Part shown: one piece after another, positions 36,201-44,453 of the stretch
How the letters are laid out: each line of letters opens with the position of its first letter
Numbering within the stretch: position 1 is the stretch's first letter
NCBI GenBank assembly: GCA_013297755.1
Contig: JAAFIH010000024.1
Coordinates: 1-64,000 of the forward strand
Direction of reading: 5' to 3'
Source: Cytophagales bacterium
GTDB taxonomy: Bacteria > Bacteroidota > Bacteroidia > Cytophagales > UBA9547
Length of the DNA stretch: 64,000 bases
The notes under the pieces: generated by a model
The model's input: the letters and a program-made list of their open reading frames with translations, nothing else
Database searches by the model: none
Told to the model about the DNA's origin: nothing
Translations under genes and position numbers: made by a program

Positions 36201-39200
36201 TCCCATCCTCCAAGACTATTATCAAAAATTACACCAGCCACTGTTGTATTAACGTCTACATCAATCCAAGCATCTCCATTTTGATTTGTGGCACCAAAGT
36301 TAGCTATACGTAATATATCATCTTTGGTAGGATCAGTATTCGTGCTTGAGCAAGTATGACATGAAAGCGACCATACACTATTGTTATTTATTGTAGATAC
36401 GCCAGGAGTAGATAAATTATAAAACACGCGCATTGAAGAGTTCCATTGTGGATTTTGAGCAGCAGTGTAATAAGCATCTGCTGCAAAGGCATGCTGTGGA
36501 ATATCTATATCGCAAGAAGAGGGCAAATTTCCAGTCATTTCAAATCTATTAGGGATTTCAACTCTACCAGCTCTCATGTTGTTAGGATTGCCACAGACAC
36601 CACCTGGCCACATAGCTGCAGAAGTAGAAAAAGAATATTGTACATTTGGCCTTGATACAAAATTGGTAGCTCTAACTCGCCAATATGATTTTAAAGAATT
36701 AGTCAAGTCAGGGTTTTGAAGAAATCCTAAGAATGAATCATCTATACTCATTTGTAAATAGCCCCTTTGATTTGCATTTGTAATGCCTGAAACTGTGGCA
36801 AATGCTGGCGAGTAATAGGTTGGCGTACCCATTGGAAAACGATAAACACCATTGAGTAAAGTATATACTGCCACTCCTCCATCTGATTGATTGCCTGATG
36901 TTCTTATAAACTTAGTAGGACCAAAACCAGTACCTATAGCTGTTACAACACAACTAGCAGTTATATTACTATCCAATGTTAATCTATAAATGCCAATATC
37001 AAATATTTTATCTGATATAAATCTTAAACTATTTCTTACTCTAGTATTAGCTCCTAAATTAACACCAACTGCACTTGAATTTGTATTATTTAAAAATAAA
37101 TTTCCAAAAATTCCACTTCCATTTCCTGTAATGTTTTGAATGTTTGAATTACCTATTAATTCAACATTACCATTTCCAAAATGGCGACCATTATTGGTTG
37201 CATTTCCTAAAACACGAATTGATTTGCCACCATCATTAACTGATCCTGAAGTGATATTAAGTCCATTGGTAGTAATCATGGCTAAAGATCCTTGTAGTAA
37301 AATTGGACTTGCACCTGTATTTACAAAGTTTAAATTTCCAAATATACCAGAAATTGAGCCATTAAGCATTACAGCTTGTGTTGAAGAGCCATTGAAAATG
37401 ACATTGCTACCAGTAGGATTCAGACTACCACCTGAGGCTACTTCTAAATCTTTACTTATGACTAAATCCTGCCCAAATAAACTTACTAAAGGAGCATTAA
37501 CGCCATCTATGTATAATTTATTTAAAACTTTTAATGACCGTGCAGGAATAAAAGTATTGAATCCAGTTGAGGTAAATTCGTTATCTATAGGTTGATTTTG
37601 AAGTTGTATGAGTCTATTGCCTGCTGCTGGATCAGTTTTGTATATATTCAAATCAAAAAATGGGGCTGTTGAACTAATATTATTGGTAGTATTTGTACCA
37701 TTGATAGAAAAGTTAATAGTACCACCAGTTACATTTATATTTTGTGGCGATGAATTTAATACAAACAAAGCATTTCCATTAGCATTTGTGCTTCCAATCC
37801 CATATATATTCATAGTTCCTCCAGACATAATATAACTTGCATCTACAAAAGGAAATGTAAAAGGAGCTGGTCCACCAGCATTACCAAAACCCTCAGGGCT
37901 TGGTATGCCAGGCTTGTTTAAATCTAGCACTCCACCAGACATAAAGAAAGTTCCTCTTGGTGTAACACCTGGTACAACAGAAGTTCTTATTTTGGTTGTA
38001 TTAATATATCCACCTTCAATAAAAATTTCTCCATCAACACGAGGTACAATACCTGCACCAGAAATGGTAATTGCTCCAGCTGTAATTCTTAACTTTCCAT
38101 AAGGTACTACTGCTTGACTTCCTGTTGTAGATGCTCTATAAATAATAGCACCATCTATCCAAAGCTGACAACCAGGATTTAAGTTATTGGGAGTAGTGCC
38201 AGGGCCTGTTCCAATGTCATAATTTCCGCCAGTCCTTAATCTATCCAATACAATATTGTTTCCTAACCTAAGTGTTCCCATAGAAATTGGAAAACCATTT
38301 CCATCGGTCATAAATTTAAAAAAATTATTGGCAGTAGCACTCAAATGTAAGGTATAAGTCTGATCTGTACCTTTATTTACAGTCATATCTAATATTTCGG
38401 TAGGGCCATCGCAAAAGAAAATGTTATCAGTAGAACCTAAGAAATTGAGCTTCATAGATTGGGTAGGTGCAGCATATTGTGCATCGTTACTCAAATCTAC
38501 TGTGCCGTAATTTCTTAAATCTCCATAAATATTGCATATATGTTGTGTATTGAACCCAGATACTGATAAAACTACATTACCCCCACCATTGGCTACATCG
38601 CCTACCCACAAACTTCCCATAATAGTAAGTACACGAGCAGTGGTATTATCCCCAACAGATAACGTGGCACTACCTATATTATCTTTATTCAAGTTTCTTA
38701 CTCTTAAATCTCCATTCGTTCTCAAATTAAACCCAAGATTATATACATAATTGGTTGCAATATTATCATCTTTGGTTAAGTATAAATTATTGTAGGTAGT
38801 ATTAGTAATAGGTAGCGATGTAGAAAGGTTATAATAATCTACAGTTCCTTGCCCTGCATCATGAAATGTGTTAGAACCTGATACTAAAGGTAGATTTGTG
38901 GATTTAAGTCTTAATGTACCCTGACCAGACAATCCAGCAAGGGTAGTTATGCTAAATGTACTTAAATCTAGTGTACCACCTGCGTTTAAAACAAGATTTA
39001 AACCTTGAGTTGTTACATTTTGGGTAAGTGTTACTGTTTCGCCATTGATAACAGTAGCTTTATTAAATTCAGAAGGAACTCTTGGATTTATTGAAAGCGT
39101 ACCTGAAGGGTCTTCAGTCCAAGTAAATGGATCGTTCCAAGGCCCTTTTTTGTAAGAATATAAATCTGCATTATTTTGAACTTCAGCTATTTGAAACGAA

Positions 39201-41785
39201 CCAATGCCTGGCCTAGAACTATATAAAGAAGTGTTGGCTGTGCTAGAAGTTTGTTGTGCATAATTCCATGTAGAGCCATTGAAAAGCCCCAAAATAAGTT
39301 TTGAATCATCTATAGACAAATCTTTTACACCAGATAAATAGTTAAAAGTGATATTAAAATTATTTGGTAATGGAGTTGTAGCTCCAGTTAATGAGGAAAC
39401 AACCCAATGTGTGTTTATACTTTTAGATGAATTAAAAATAGAAGACGAAATAGCACCCAAATCTCCAGCATTTGCACGTACAACTAGGGCTCCAGCAGTA
39501 GCTACATTAGGATTAACTAAAGTTACAGGTGCATATTCAGTAGAAGTACCTACCTCGAAGGTACGAGAAATATTAGCACCAGTAGTAAAATTTTTGGCTA
39601 AATTACCAATAACCCAACCAGTTGTGTTAGATGCCCCTGTGATATTGGAACCACTAGCAGTAGCTACCAATATATTAGCACCAGTAGAGATATTACCAGA
39701 CACAAAATTAAATGTTAAGTTTGTGTTCAAATCCAAATTGTTTTGCAAAATAATATTGTTGTTGCCAACTGTGCCTGTATTGGCTATTTCTATACCAAAG
39801 GCATTGTTTGTAACCCCCATTAGATTACTTCTAAAATTTTGGTTAGTAGAACCAACAAATCTAATTTTACCAGATGTTGAATTTGAACTAATAATATCAC
39901 CACCAATTTGATTAAAATTACCTTTAATGTTTAATATCTGATTTGTTCCATCACCAAAATTTAGTGTTCCATTTATTTGTTCGAAGTCATTTACAACCCA
40001 AGAACCACCACTTCCAGTATTAAACATACGCAAACTGTTACCACTTGTATTTAAAATAGATAGCTTACCTGTTACTGTTATATTTTGATTTGAAGGAGTA
40101 GCTCCAGTGTGAGTACAATTATAATTAAAATTAAAAAATGATTGAGCTGCATTGGCAGGAAAAGCATTTGTAATACCTGTAAAACTTACAGTAGAGCCAT
40201 TTTGCCAGGTTGCTAAAGGCAAAGTACCTCCATTTATGGCATGATTATAAATAGAACTTGAGCCAAAAATAATACTTCCTGCAGAACTAGAAAAACCTGT
40301 AGACGCACCAGAAACTATAGCAAGGTTTGGGATTAATAAACTACCCCCTAAAGGTACACTGGCACTTCCATTTGATATTAAAAGTGAACCTACTATGGTA
40401 GCATTTCCTGAAACTCCAAAAATATTGTTTGTAGTATTTTTTACACTGCCACCTACAACTAAATTTGCCGTTGGAGCAACTGTTGTATTTTGACCTGCAA
40501 TTGTTAAATCGTTTGTAACAGATGTGTTACCTAAAAAAGTAACTCCACCAGAACCGCTGATAAATATGTTGTTTAAAGTACCAGTAACACTACTTGCAGC
40601 ATTACTTATTAATGATAAATCACCTGTACTAGCCAATAAAGACCCAGCATTTACTTGGATAGAATTATTGACAGTTACATTATTAGAACCCATATTCAAA
40701 ACCCCATTTGTAAGGAATAAGCTATTTGAGATATTTAGTGGTGAACTCAAAACTACACCAGCAAGATTATTTACTTCAAAGCTACCACTACTAAAATTGG
40801 TAATTGTAGGAGTTTGGGAGGTAGAACCTATAAAAGAGATTCTAGAGTTTGCAGAACCACCACTTCTTGTGATGCTGCCACCCGTTTGATTAAGTGTACC
40901 AGATACTTCCAAAATACCAATATCAGTGCTTCTTCTAGCTAAGTTTAAAACACCACCTGTTTGAATAAAATTGTTTATTGACCAAGTCCTAGTTGCACCA
41001 GTATTTATACTATTTATTGTAAATCTGCCAGAACCAGTTGAAAGTAAATTAAAAGTACCTAAAACAGTTATATTTGAGGTTATATCACCATCAGTTGTGT
41101 TTTGACTAGGACAATTCCAAACAAGATTTGAAAAAACTTGACCATCAAACCCACTTGGTATATTTCCTACAATTCCAGTAATACTTACAGTAGAGCCTGT
41201 TTGCCAAGTAGCAGTAGGAATTGAGCCTTGGTTATGTGTATGTTGTAAAATTGAAGTTCCATCAAAAGTTAAAGTTCCTATTGCAGGATTCAAAATACCT
41301 CTTCTGTTGTTAGTACCATCTGTTGAAGCTTGTGTAATAATAGAGTTATTGACTATACCAGTATTTCCAGATAATAAACTTAGAGTGAGTGTATTATCAG
41401 CTCCTGCCCTACCAGTGAGTGTAACATTTGAATTATTAATACTTAAATCATCTCCAGAATAATTATTACCAATAGAAATTGTTCTGTTATTATTTGTGCT
41501 TAAATTAAAAATAATATTAGTACCAGAAATTGAAATTTGACCAATTGAATAATTGTTATCAAATGAAACAGTTGGATTCCCAGAGGAACCATTAAATACA
41601 GCTATAAAGCCAGTTCCATTTGGCACAGTTGCTCCACTTGCTCCACCAGAAGTTGCAGACCAGTTGTTAGTGTTATTCCAAATTCCACTGCCCCCAGAAA
41701 CCCAGTATCTAATTGTCTGCCCACTAGCCACATGCACAATACACGCCAAAACTACAATTAGGTTGAATTTTAATATTTTTTTCAT
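30230..41785 (-). CDS. Giant T9SS surface protein (3851 residues)
   Basis: The 3851-residue protein has a signal peptide (1-22, ending VASGQ). After a YWVSGGSGIWNNTNNW start there are thousands of residues of Gly/Asn/Thr/Ser-rich beta-strand repeats typical of beta-helical adhesins. Similar 'W-x-N-x-x-W' openings recur (NDPFTWTEDPSG, GNWEDVNSWS, VWTTPGNWCGG), suggesting concatenated modules. Residues about 171-345 and 504-675 are a duplicated pair. The C-terminus is a T9SS type A sorting domain (LYPNPTKEDYIIIS ... GVYLFVYELDGKTKVKTFIVSK). It heads an operon with the small anchored protein and the TlpA-like protein. Role: cell-surface adhesion or matrix, inferred from size and composition. No enzyme motif was recognised. 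Confidence 0.9.
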   Translation of the reverse strand: MKKILKFNLIVVLACIVHVASGQTIRYWVSGGSGIWNNTNNWSATSGGASGATVPNGTGFIAVFNGSSGNPTVSFDNNYSIGQISISGTNIIFNLSTNNNRTISIGNNYSGDDLSINNSNVTLTGRAGADNTLTLSLLSGNTGIVNNSIITQASTDGTNNRRGILNPAIGTLTFDGTSILQHTHNQGSIPTATWQTGSTVSITGIVGNIPSGFDGQVFSNLVWNCPSQNTTDGDITSNITVLGTFNLLSTGSGRFTINSINTGATRTWSINNFIQTGGVLNLARRSTDIGILEVSGTLNQTGGSITRSGGSANSRISFIGSTSQTPTITNFSSGSFEVNNLAGVVLSSPLNISNSLFLTNGVLNMGSNNVTVNNSIQVNAGSLLASTGDLSLISNAASSVTGTLNNIFISGSGGVTFLGNTSVTNDLTIAGQNTTVAPTANLVVGGSVKNTTNNIFGVSGNATIVGSLLISNGSASVPLGGSLLIPNLAIVSGASTGFSSSAGSIIFGSSSIYNHAINGGTLPLATWQNGSTVSFTGITNAFPANAAQSFFNFNYNCTHTGATPSNQNITVTGKLSILNTSGNSLRMFNTGSGGSWVVNDFEQINGTLNFGDGTNQILNIKGNFNQIGGDIISSNSTSGKIRFVGSTNQNFRSNLMGVTNNAFGIEIANTGTVGNNNIILQNNLDLNTNLTFNFVSGNISTGANILVATASGSNITGASNTTGWVIGNLAKNFTTGANISRTFEVGTSTEYAPVTLVNPNVATAGALVVRANAGDLGAISSSIFNSSKSINTHWVVSSLTGATTPLPNNFNITFNYLSGVKDLSIDDSKLILGLFNGSTWNYAQQTSSTANTSLYSSRPGIGSFQIAEVQNNADLYSYKKGPWNDPFTWTEDPSGTLSINPRVPSEFNKATVINGETVTLTQNVTTQGLNLVLNAGGTLDLSTFSITTLAGLSGQGTLRLKSTNLPLVSGSNTFHDAGQGTVDYYNLSTSLPITNTTYNNLYLTKDDNIATNYVYNLGFNLRTNGDLRVRNLNKDNIGSATLSVGDNTTARVLTIMGSLWVGDVANGGGNVVLSVSGFNTQHICNIYGDLRNYGTVDLSNDAQYAAPTQSMKLNFLGSTDNIFFCDGPTEILDMTVNKGTDQTYTLHLSATANNFFKFMTDGNGFPISMGTLRLGNNIVLDRLRTGGNYDIGTGPGTTPNNLNPGCQLWIDGAIIYRASTTGSQAVVPYGKLRITAGAITISGAGIVPRVDGEIFIEGGYINTTKIRTSVVPGVTPRGTFFMSGGVLDLNKPGIPSPEGFGNAGGPAPFTFPFVDASYIMSGGTMNIYGIGSTNANGNALFVLNSSPQNINVTGGTINFSINGTNTTNNISSTAPFFDLNIYKTDPAAGNRLIQLQNQPIDNEFTSTGFNTFIPARSLKVLNKLYIDGVNAPLVSLFGQDLVISKDLEVASGGSLNPTGSNVIFNGSSTQAVMLNGSISGIFGNLNFVNTGASPILLQGSLAMITTNGLNITSGSVNDGGKSIRVLGNATNNGRHFGNGNVELIGNSNIQNITGNGSGIFGNLFLNNTNSSAVGVNLGANTRVRNSLRFISDKIFDIGIYRLTLDSNITASCVVTAIGTGFGPTKFIRTSGNQSDGGVAVYTLLNGVYRFPMGTPTYYSPAFATVSGITNANQRGYLQMSIDDSFLGFLQNPDLTNSLKSYWRVRATNFVSRPNVQYSFSTSAAMWPGGVCGNPNNMRAGRVEIPNRFEMTGNLPSSCDIDIPQHAFAADAYYTAAQNPQWNSSMRVFYNLSTPGVSTINNNSVWSLSCHTCSSTNTDPTKDDILRIANFGATNQNGDAWIDVDVNTTVAGVIFDNSLGGWEPRISINAGISANLGIVSFPQNFNSSATPGAIMVRMTTVTGVPTIAGDFGDFSNQPLAIFNFNLLSNGQVSMPSNITNYPTLRFEGGSLTCAGVNQRIINLPPVDINLTGAMIVGDGATVYTSTAVGGNVNIGLNMRIGQSNNTAGAFYFNGSGNPHTVAVTGNFRVSNACNNTLIAVESGTAGLTHTLKLGGSVFQDDGTIDLFNGNAATDNNVKVEFFGTTSGVYTRVAGNVPELYQIVMNKGNSDASTFQVNSTLNLLGAANTATKPVTFQNGRLVLSTTGVDINLSSGGGTVFIPSTAGLEVVNGSSVFMSSSTGIVLDGLLRIGENGTANFNDGVENTFIEYTSSGNAKLEVLGNASLNVGGQIRRNLFTNAGTLKYTQTGGNVTVGGLNQIATNGKFELDNVGSSISMTGGNVFIQRGGGNSTFGDLYLDPGTSNITGGSFILSPLTTIGNQQYRVINSGSFNNIQFLGVGTSSATGILQVYPLVVNNDLIIGSGGILNANTFGVNSRGNTTINGQYLPTSNTTSFTGAGLQNLVLNVPTNFNNFLVAKSNVLSLTGVNTTINGLLSLLNGTLNDGGLSVFATNNIQNSANHTGTGKLVLSSSLIRFVQGNGSGNFGNIDVNSSTEPVFDNEMTINGNLNFVNRGIYIDDNALNLGLNATISNVTPSKYIRTNGVVSDDGIIKQLPATTFDFTFPVGVFGKYTPVRYVSTSNTATGNIRIIPVNESHPLATDPSDFQLKYYWVASSNGFSGLNINHSYTYVDSDVTGNESLYKAGRNIQGDWAPYYGGFTSSLGGVNPTSNQITLSGLNFINGEYTAGELSELQIVLTYYSRDATLGGNWEDVNSWSTDPILRHAGSISGFTPIGQPIVIKSGHTVVANSNLREAYSTSVSGVIDLGTTFGHNFGIVRGSGTIRIASSPSQQFVLPAGQLASFLNTTIGGTFEFYGSNNGDLPAMNPPDLTRFNNVLMSGSGTKRINSPSPIYNIGGNLSITGGVLENTANNNIIVSKNWINTVGVGGFNPGSSTTNYVEFNGTNQQIVGQNQFRGVRIVNGGIKTFTNNNEIIGQLQLTNGIVDMGNNILSIATSEGSVSGGSSSSFVRGLLQKRFLTGGSVTQNFEVGDAGYSPVSIIFPSVSTQGNVAVRANASAHPQIATSCVSPSKRINRFWTITATSAVLPTNYNATLNYLNPTDIIGGANPNIFIGSIFTGGVWSLTGVGTRTPTSIQTTGLTTYGDIVVGEPKSAVGVTIVGPAMPVCAGTVLNFTALGVNGGTAPGYNWSKIASGVTTPGLGLSQVFSTTSLGSGDLVRVTYTSSEVACLFNNPALSNGIAVSYGASGQWIGAVSNVWTTPGNWCGGIAPLPTSDAIINTAPIYPLINTVTEIRNFSLGAGTSININSPFKISGNFVNDGNFIVAPGNQFQLFGNGPQAISGTSPTNTSNLQIWGTGVKTFNSPVNVSNTLLLGNGSVTVASNGNLTLVSNASGTGRVDVIPAGASITGNVTVQRWIPAKRSTRYFSSPVQGAPISQWQNNIMLTGPGQAANGFDAGSSLSTVLYYDESIAGGLNIGWLPLPTASSILQQGRGYQVSVRGDRSTSGLVTFANFTTTAVTMSLRGTLNQGNITLPITYTKSPSIAGVNLISVDGWNLVGNPYPSQIDWSGAGWTKSNIDDAIYIFDPFTTNTSATGTAGRMYSYVNSVASFPRTNGGVIASSQGFFVKANNTGAGISMTEQVKVASTHTSNFRTASEATDYFHVGLMGNDGTIDYTAIRFSDVATNNYDKEMDAYKLKSFNFNIASQLPEQDEMSVNSMPYPPTTKEMEIPLVMDIRTGTGHKLHFTSMENLGTNIILMLKDKQKNVITPLSSDMVYGFDQNESIKTRFSIVARMAEVVEEEQTTGVDTKSKDAQSIKLYPNPTKEDYIIISTLGIVDEAINYKVTDVVGKVYTTGKLKNGVSESKIDITLLSNGVYLFVYELDGKTKVKTFIVSK

Positions 41786-41864
41786 TTTATTTATGTTAAA
41801 TGTAAAGTTTAATATATATATGTTTTTGACTATTTATTAAAATCTAATAAGAATACACTATTTG

Positions 41865-41897
41865 CAAAACTAATATATTTTTTTAAATTTTTGCAAA
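41865..41897 (-). promoter_or_regulatory. Promoter of the giant surface-protein operon
   Basis: On the minus strand TTTG (41897-41894), 21 nt, then TAGTTTTG (41872-41865) matches the Bacteroidota consensus at both elements. It predicts a leader of about 70 nt before the start codon at 41785. Confidence 0.65.
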
Positions 41898-41960
41898 CAA
41901 TTATCGTATTTTATTTTTGTGTATATACATCAACCCATCTACATTGTAACCCATTATTTT

Positions 41961-41985
41961 TAAAAAAAACCTACCAATGTAGGTT
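41961..41985 (-). terminator. Intrinsic terminator upstream of the giant-gene promoter
   Basis: AACCTAC (41968-41974) pairs with GTAGGTT (41979-41985) around CAAT. On the minus strand it is followed by eight Ts. No minus-strand gene lies upstream before kmo, so it either insulates the operon from stray transcription or ends a short unannotated RNA. Confidence 0.65.
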
Positions 41986-42242
41986 AAATTACGGTAAAAA
42001 GAAACTATTGAGCGGTCAGTATCAAAATAAAAATGATATAATTTTGATGAATCAAAAAAAATAAAATATAAAATATACAATTTATTCTTACAATATTTAT
42101 AAAAAAAATAATTAAAAATTAAGTAATAAATAAATATTAAATATTAAAAAAACATATTTAGCAAAAATCTAAAATTTTATCCCAGTATTTTTGATATTTA
42201 TAAGTATCAAAAAATAAATTCATTTCAACATTTCTATTCTTT

Positions 42243-42250
42243 TATATTTG
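42243..42250 (+). promoter_or_regulatory. Putative -7 box of kmo, leaderless arrangement
   Basis: TATATTTG ends 4 nt before the kmo ATG. If it is used, transcription would begin at or just inside the start codon. A -33 element is unclear. Confidence 0.4.
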
Positions 42251-42254
42251 CAAA

Positions 42255-43565
42255 ATGAAACAAAAAATAACCATTTTAGGAGCCGGTTTAGTGGGTAGTT
42301 TGCTTGCTATATTTTTAAAAAAAAGAGGTTTTGAAGTTCAAATTTTTGAAAAAAGACCAGATCCTCGCTTCCAAAATATACATAGTGGACGGTCTATAAA
42401 TTTGGCTTTGAGCCATCGTGGGTGGCAAGCATTGGCCAAAATTGGTATGCAAACTGAGGTCGAAAAAATTGCAATACAAATGTTTGCACGCTGTATTCAT
42501 ACCCTAGATGGGTACACACACGAGCAGCCCTACAGCCTACATGAGGCCACTAAGGCTATATATTCTGTGTCAAGGAATAGGCTCAATCAACTTTTGCTTA
42601 CAGCGGCCGAAGCTCAAGGCGTAGCCATAAATTTTGGTATGAAATGCACTAAAATTGAGATAGAAAACAACTTATTGGGCTTTAGAAACAACCAAAATGA
42701 ATACATAAAAATAAACCCTGAAGTGTGCCTGGCGGCCGATGGTGCATTTTCGGTACTACGCAGCCAACTTATTTGTCAAGATAAATTTGATTATCAACAA
42801 AGCTACCTAGCCCACAGCTATATGGAGTTTCATATACCTGCTGGGAGTAATAATAGTTGGCAAATGAACAAAAATTCGTTGCATATATGGCCCAGAGATA
42901 GTTTTATGTTGATAGCTTTGCCAAACTTGGATGGCAGCTTTACTTGTACGCTTTTTTTGCAAAACGAAGGCGAAGTTTCTTTTCAAAACTTAGATAATAC
43001 AACCAAAGGAAAAGCATTTTTTGAAAAATATTTTGCAGATGCACTAGCTTTGATGCCTGACTTTGAAAAACAATTTGAAACTAATAAAGTAAGCTCACTT
43101 GCCACCATTAAACTGTGGCCGTGGCATAAAAACAATTTTTGTGTACTTGGCGATGCTGCCCACGCCATAGTGCCTTTTTATGGCCAAGGCATGAATTGCG
43201 GCTTTGAAGATTGTGTAGAATTTGATTCATTGTTGGAGGATAATATGACTGATATTAGTAATATTTTTAATAATTTTGAAAATAAAAGAAAGCCAAATAC
43301 AGATGCTATTGCACAAATGGCTTTGGATAATTTTATAGAAATGCGTGATTTGGTAAAAGACCAACATTTTTTGAAATTAAAGAAAATAGAGGCAGCAATA
43401 ATTAAAAAATATCCTAAAAAGTGGCTTTCTCAGTATGAAATGGTTACTTTTTCGTCTATTCCCTACAGCGAAGCCAAGACAAAAGGGATAGAAAACAAAT
43501 TAAAACTAGAAAACTGGCTTACCAAACATGGCGAAAACTATGTGCCAACAGAGGATGAGTTGTAA
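42255..43565 (+). CDS. kmo: Kynurenine 3-monooxygenase
   Basis: This FAD-dependent monooxygenase converts kynurenine to 3-hydroxykynurenine with NADPH and O2, in tryptophan breakdown or quinolinate-based NAD synthesis. The 436-residue protein has the dinucleotide fold GAGLVG (9-14) and IFEKRPDPR. GRSINLALSHRGW is the KMO-specific segment, and the FAD ribityl motif GDAAHAIVPFYGQGMNCGFEDC lies near residue 298. Kynureninase or tryptophan dioxygenase genes are not adjacent. Confidence 0.94.
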   Translation: MKQKITILGAGLVGSLLAIFLKKRGFEVQIFEKRPDPRFQNIHSGRSINLALSHRGWQALAKIGMQTEVEKIAIQMFARCIHTLDGYTHEQPYSLHEATKAIYSVSRNRLNQLLLTAAEAQGVAINFGMKCTKIEIENNLLGFRNNQNEYIKINPEVCLAADGAFSVLRSQLICQDKFDYQQSYLAHSYMEFHIPAGSNNSWQMNKNSLHIWPRDSFMLIALPNLDGSFTCTLFLQNEGEVSFQNLDNTTKGKAFFEKYFADALALMPDFEKQFETNKVSSLATIKLWPWHKNNFCVLGDAAHAIVPFYGQGMNCGFEDCVEFDSLLEDNMTDISNIFNNFENKRKPNTDAIAQMALDNFIEMRDLVKDQHFLKLKKIEAAIIKKYPKKWLSQYEMVTFSSIPYSEAKTKGIENKLKLENWLTKHGENYVPTEDEL

Positions 43566-43929
43566 GTTAATTGAAAAAAATATAACAAAGTTTATAATTA
43601 CAAAAAGAAATATGGAAAAGCCCTAATAAATAATGCTCTAAGGATAAAACGCTCAAAAAGAGCTTATCAATTTCTAAAAAATACAAGCTATTTGGGCATA
43701 ATAAAATGTAAGATATGGTCAAACATCATTTTAAAATATCAGTTTAGAAATTTAAAAGTAATAATGAAATATTCTAACCCAATATCGTTTACATAAGCAT
43801 TTTTAATTGCCTCTATCTTGGTCTTTATCCAAAGGAGTAAGATAATCTGATTCTAAAGTAAACGACATTGTATTCTAATCCATAAAATAAATTTGAGATA
43901 TAGATTTAAACTATTATTTTTGTAAATGT
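43566..43929. other. Gap downstream of kmo
   Basis: No gene or repeat is seen in the first 300 bp. It ends with the good promoter at 43892-43922. Confidence 0.5.
43892..43922 (+). promoter_or_regulatory. Promoter of the 88-residue membrane protein gene
   Basis: TTTG (43892-43895), exactly 19 nt, then TATTTTTG (43915-43922): the clearest consensus promoter in the window. The start codon lies 7 nt downstream, so the leader is very short or absent. Confidence 0.75.
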
Positions 43930-44196
43930 ATGGATAAAGAAAGTAGAGATAGAATTTCTGAGTATTATAAAGAAGTTTTGAAATCGAAACATGAATATTC
44001 AAGAGCTACTTTATGGACAATTTTGGTGGTAGGCTCTGGTGTATTTGGGTTGTTGGTATCAAACGACTTTAGTGCATCTTTGAAAATACAGTTAATGACT
44101 TATATTGGTTTTTCATTTGTAATTGGTAGCATATTTTATTTATTTATTTTAATGAAACAAATAAGATTTTTTTTAGATTTACTTAAAAAATTATAA
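43930..44196 (+). CDS. Small two-span membrane protein
   Basis: The 88-residue protein has a charged N-terminal helix (DKESRDRISEYYKEVLKSKHEYSRA), two membrane spans (about 28-44 and 53-73: LWTILVVGSGVFGLLV and MTYIGFSFVIGSIFYLFILM) and a basic end. I do not recognise the family. It is driven by a consensus promoter and followed 2 bp later by another small membrane peptide gene, so both are probably real and linked in function. Confidence 0.75.
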   Translation: MDKESRDRISEYYKEVLKSKHEYSRATLWTILVVGSGVFGLLVSNDFSASLKIQLMTYIGFSFVIGSIFYLFILMKQIRFFLDLLKKL

Positions 44197-44198
44197 AA

Positions 44199-44303
44199 AT
44201 GATTCAAATAGTTTTAATAGTTATCATGGGTTTGGCCTTGTTTTTTATGTTAGGATTTATGTTTTATTACTCAAGATCAACTGACGATGTTTTAGTAAAG
44301 TAA
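44199..44303 (+). CDS. 34-residue single-span membrane peptide
   Basis: From the ATG at 44199 the frame reads MIQIVLIVIMGLALFFMLGF..., then YYSRSTDDVLVK, ending at TAA 44301-44303. One hydrophobic span fills residues 2-24 and the tail is polar. It begins 2 bp after the stop of the 88-residue protein gene, a spacing that argues for cotranslation. The family is unknown. Confidence 0.6.
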   Translation: MIQIVLIVIMGLALFFMLGFMFYYSRSTDDVLVK

Positions 44304-44387
44304 TATATTCTACATAAATAGATTCATATTTTTTAAAATTTTTATAAATTAATACTCTCTAGTGTTAGCAGAAAATTTATCTACAAA

Positions 44388-44453
44388 TAAGTTATAACTC
44401 AAAATTTATAACTCATAACTTATAACTTATAACTTATAATTCAAAACTTATAA
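44388..44453. repeat. Heptamer tandem repeat (TTATAAC)
   Basis: TATAACT-based units, including three consecutive exact 7-bp copies near 44415-44438, run up to and slightly into the 3' end of the ABC exporter gene. Such repeats recur at 58367 (TTATTGA) and 1387 (octamer), with different sequences. Confidence 0.7.

Larger units (their letters stand above)
41786..42254. other. 469-bp divergent intergenic region
   Basis: It contains the giant-gene promoter (41865-41897), a minus-strand terminator (41961-41985) and the kmo -7 box (42243-42250). The stretch 42000-42230 is extremely A-rich with no frame of note. Confidence 0.6.

Noticed and set aside
34282..41840. Many open frames antisense to the giant surface-protein gene
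   Set aside because: They come from its repetitive, stop-poor composition; none has a recognisable domain or start context.
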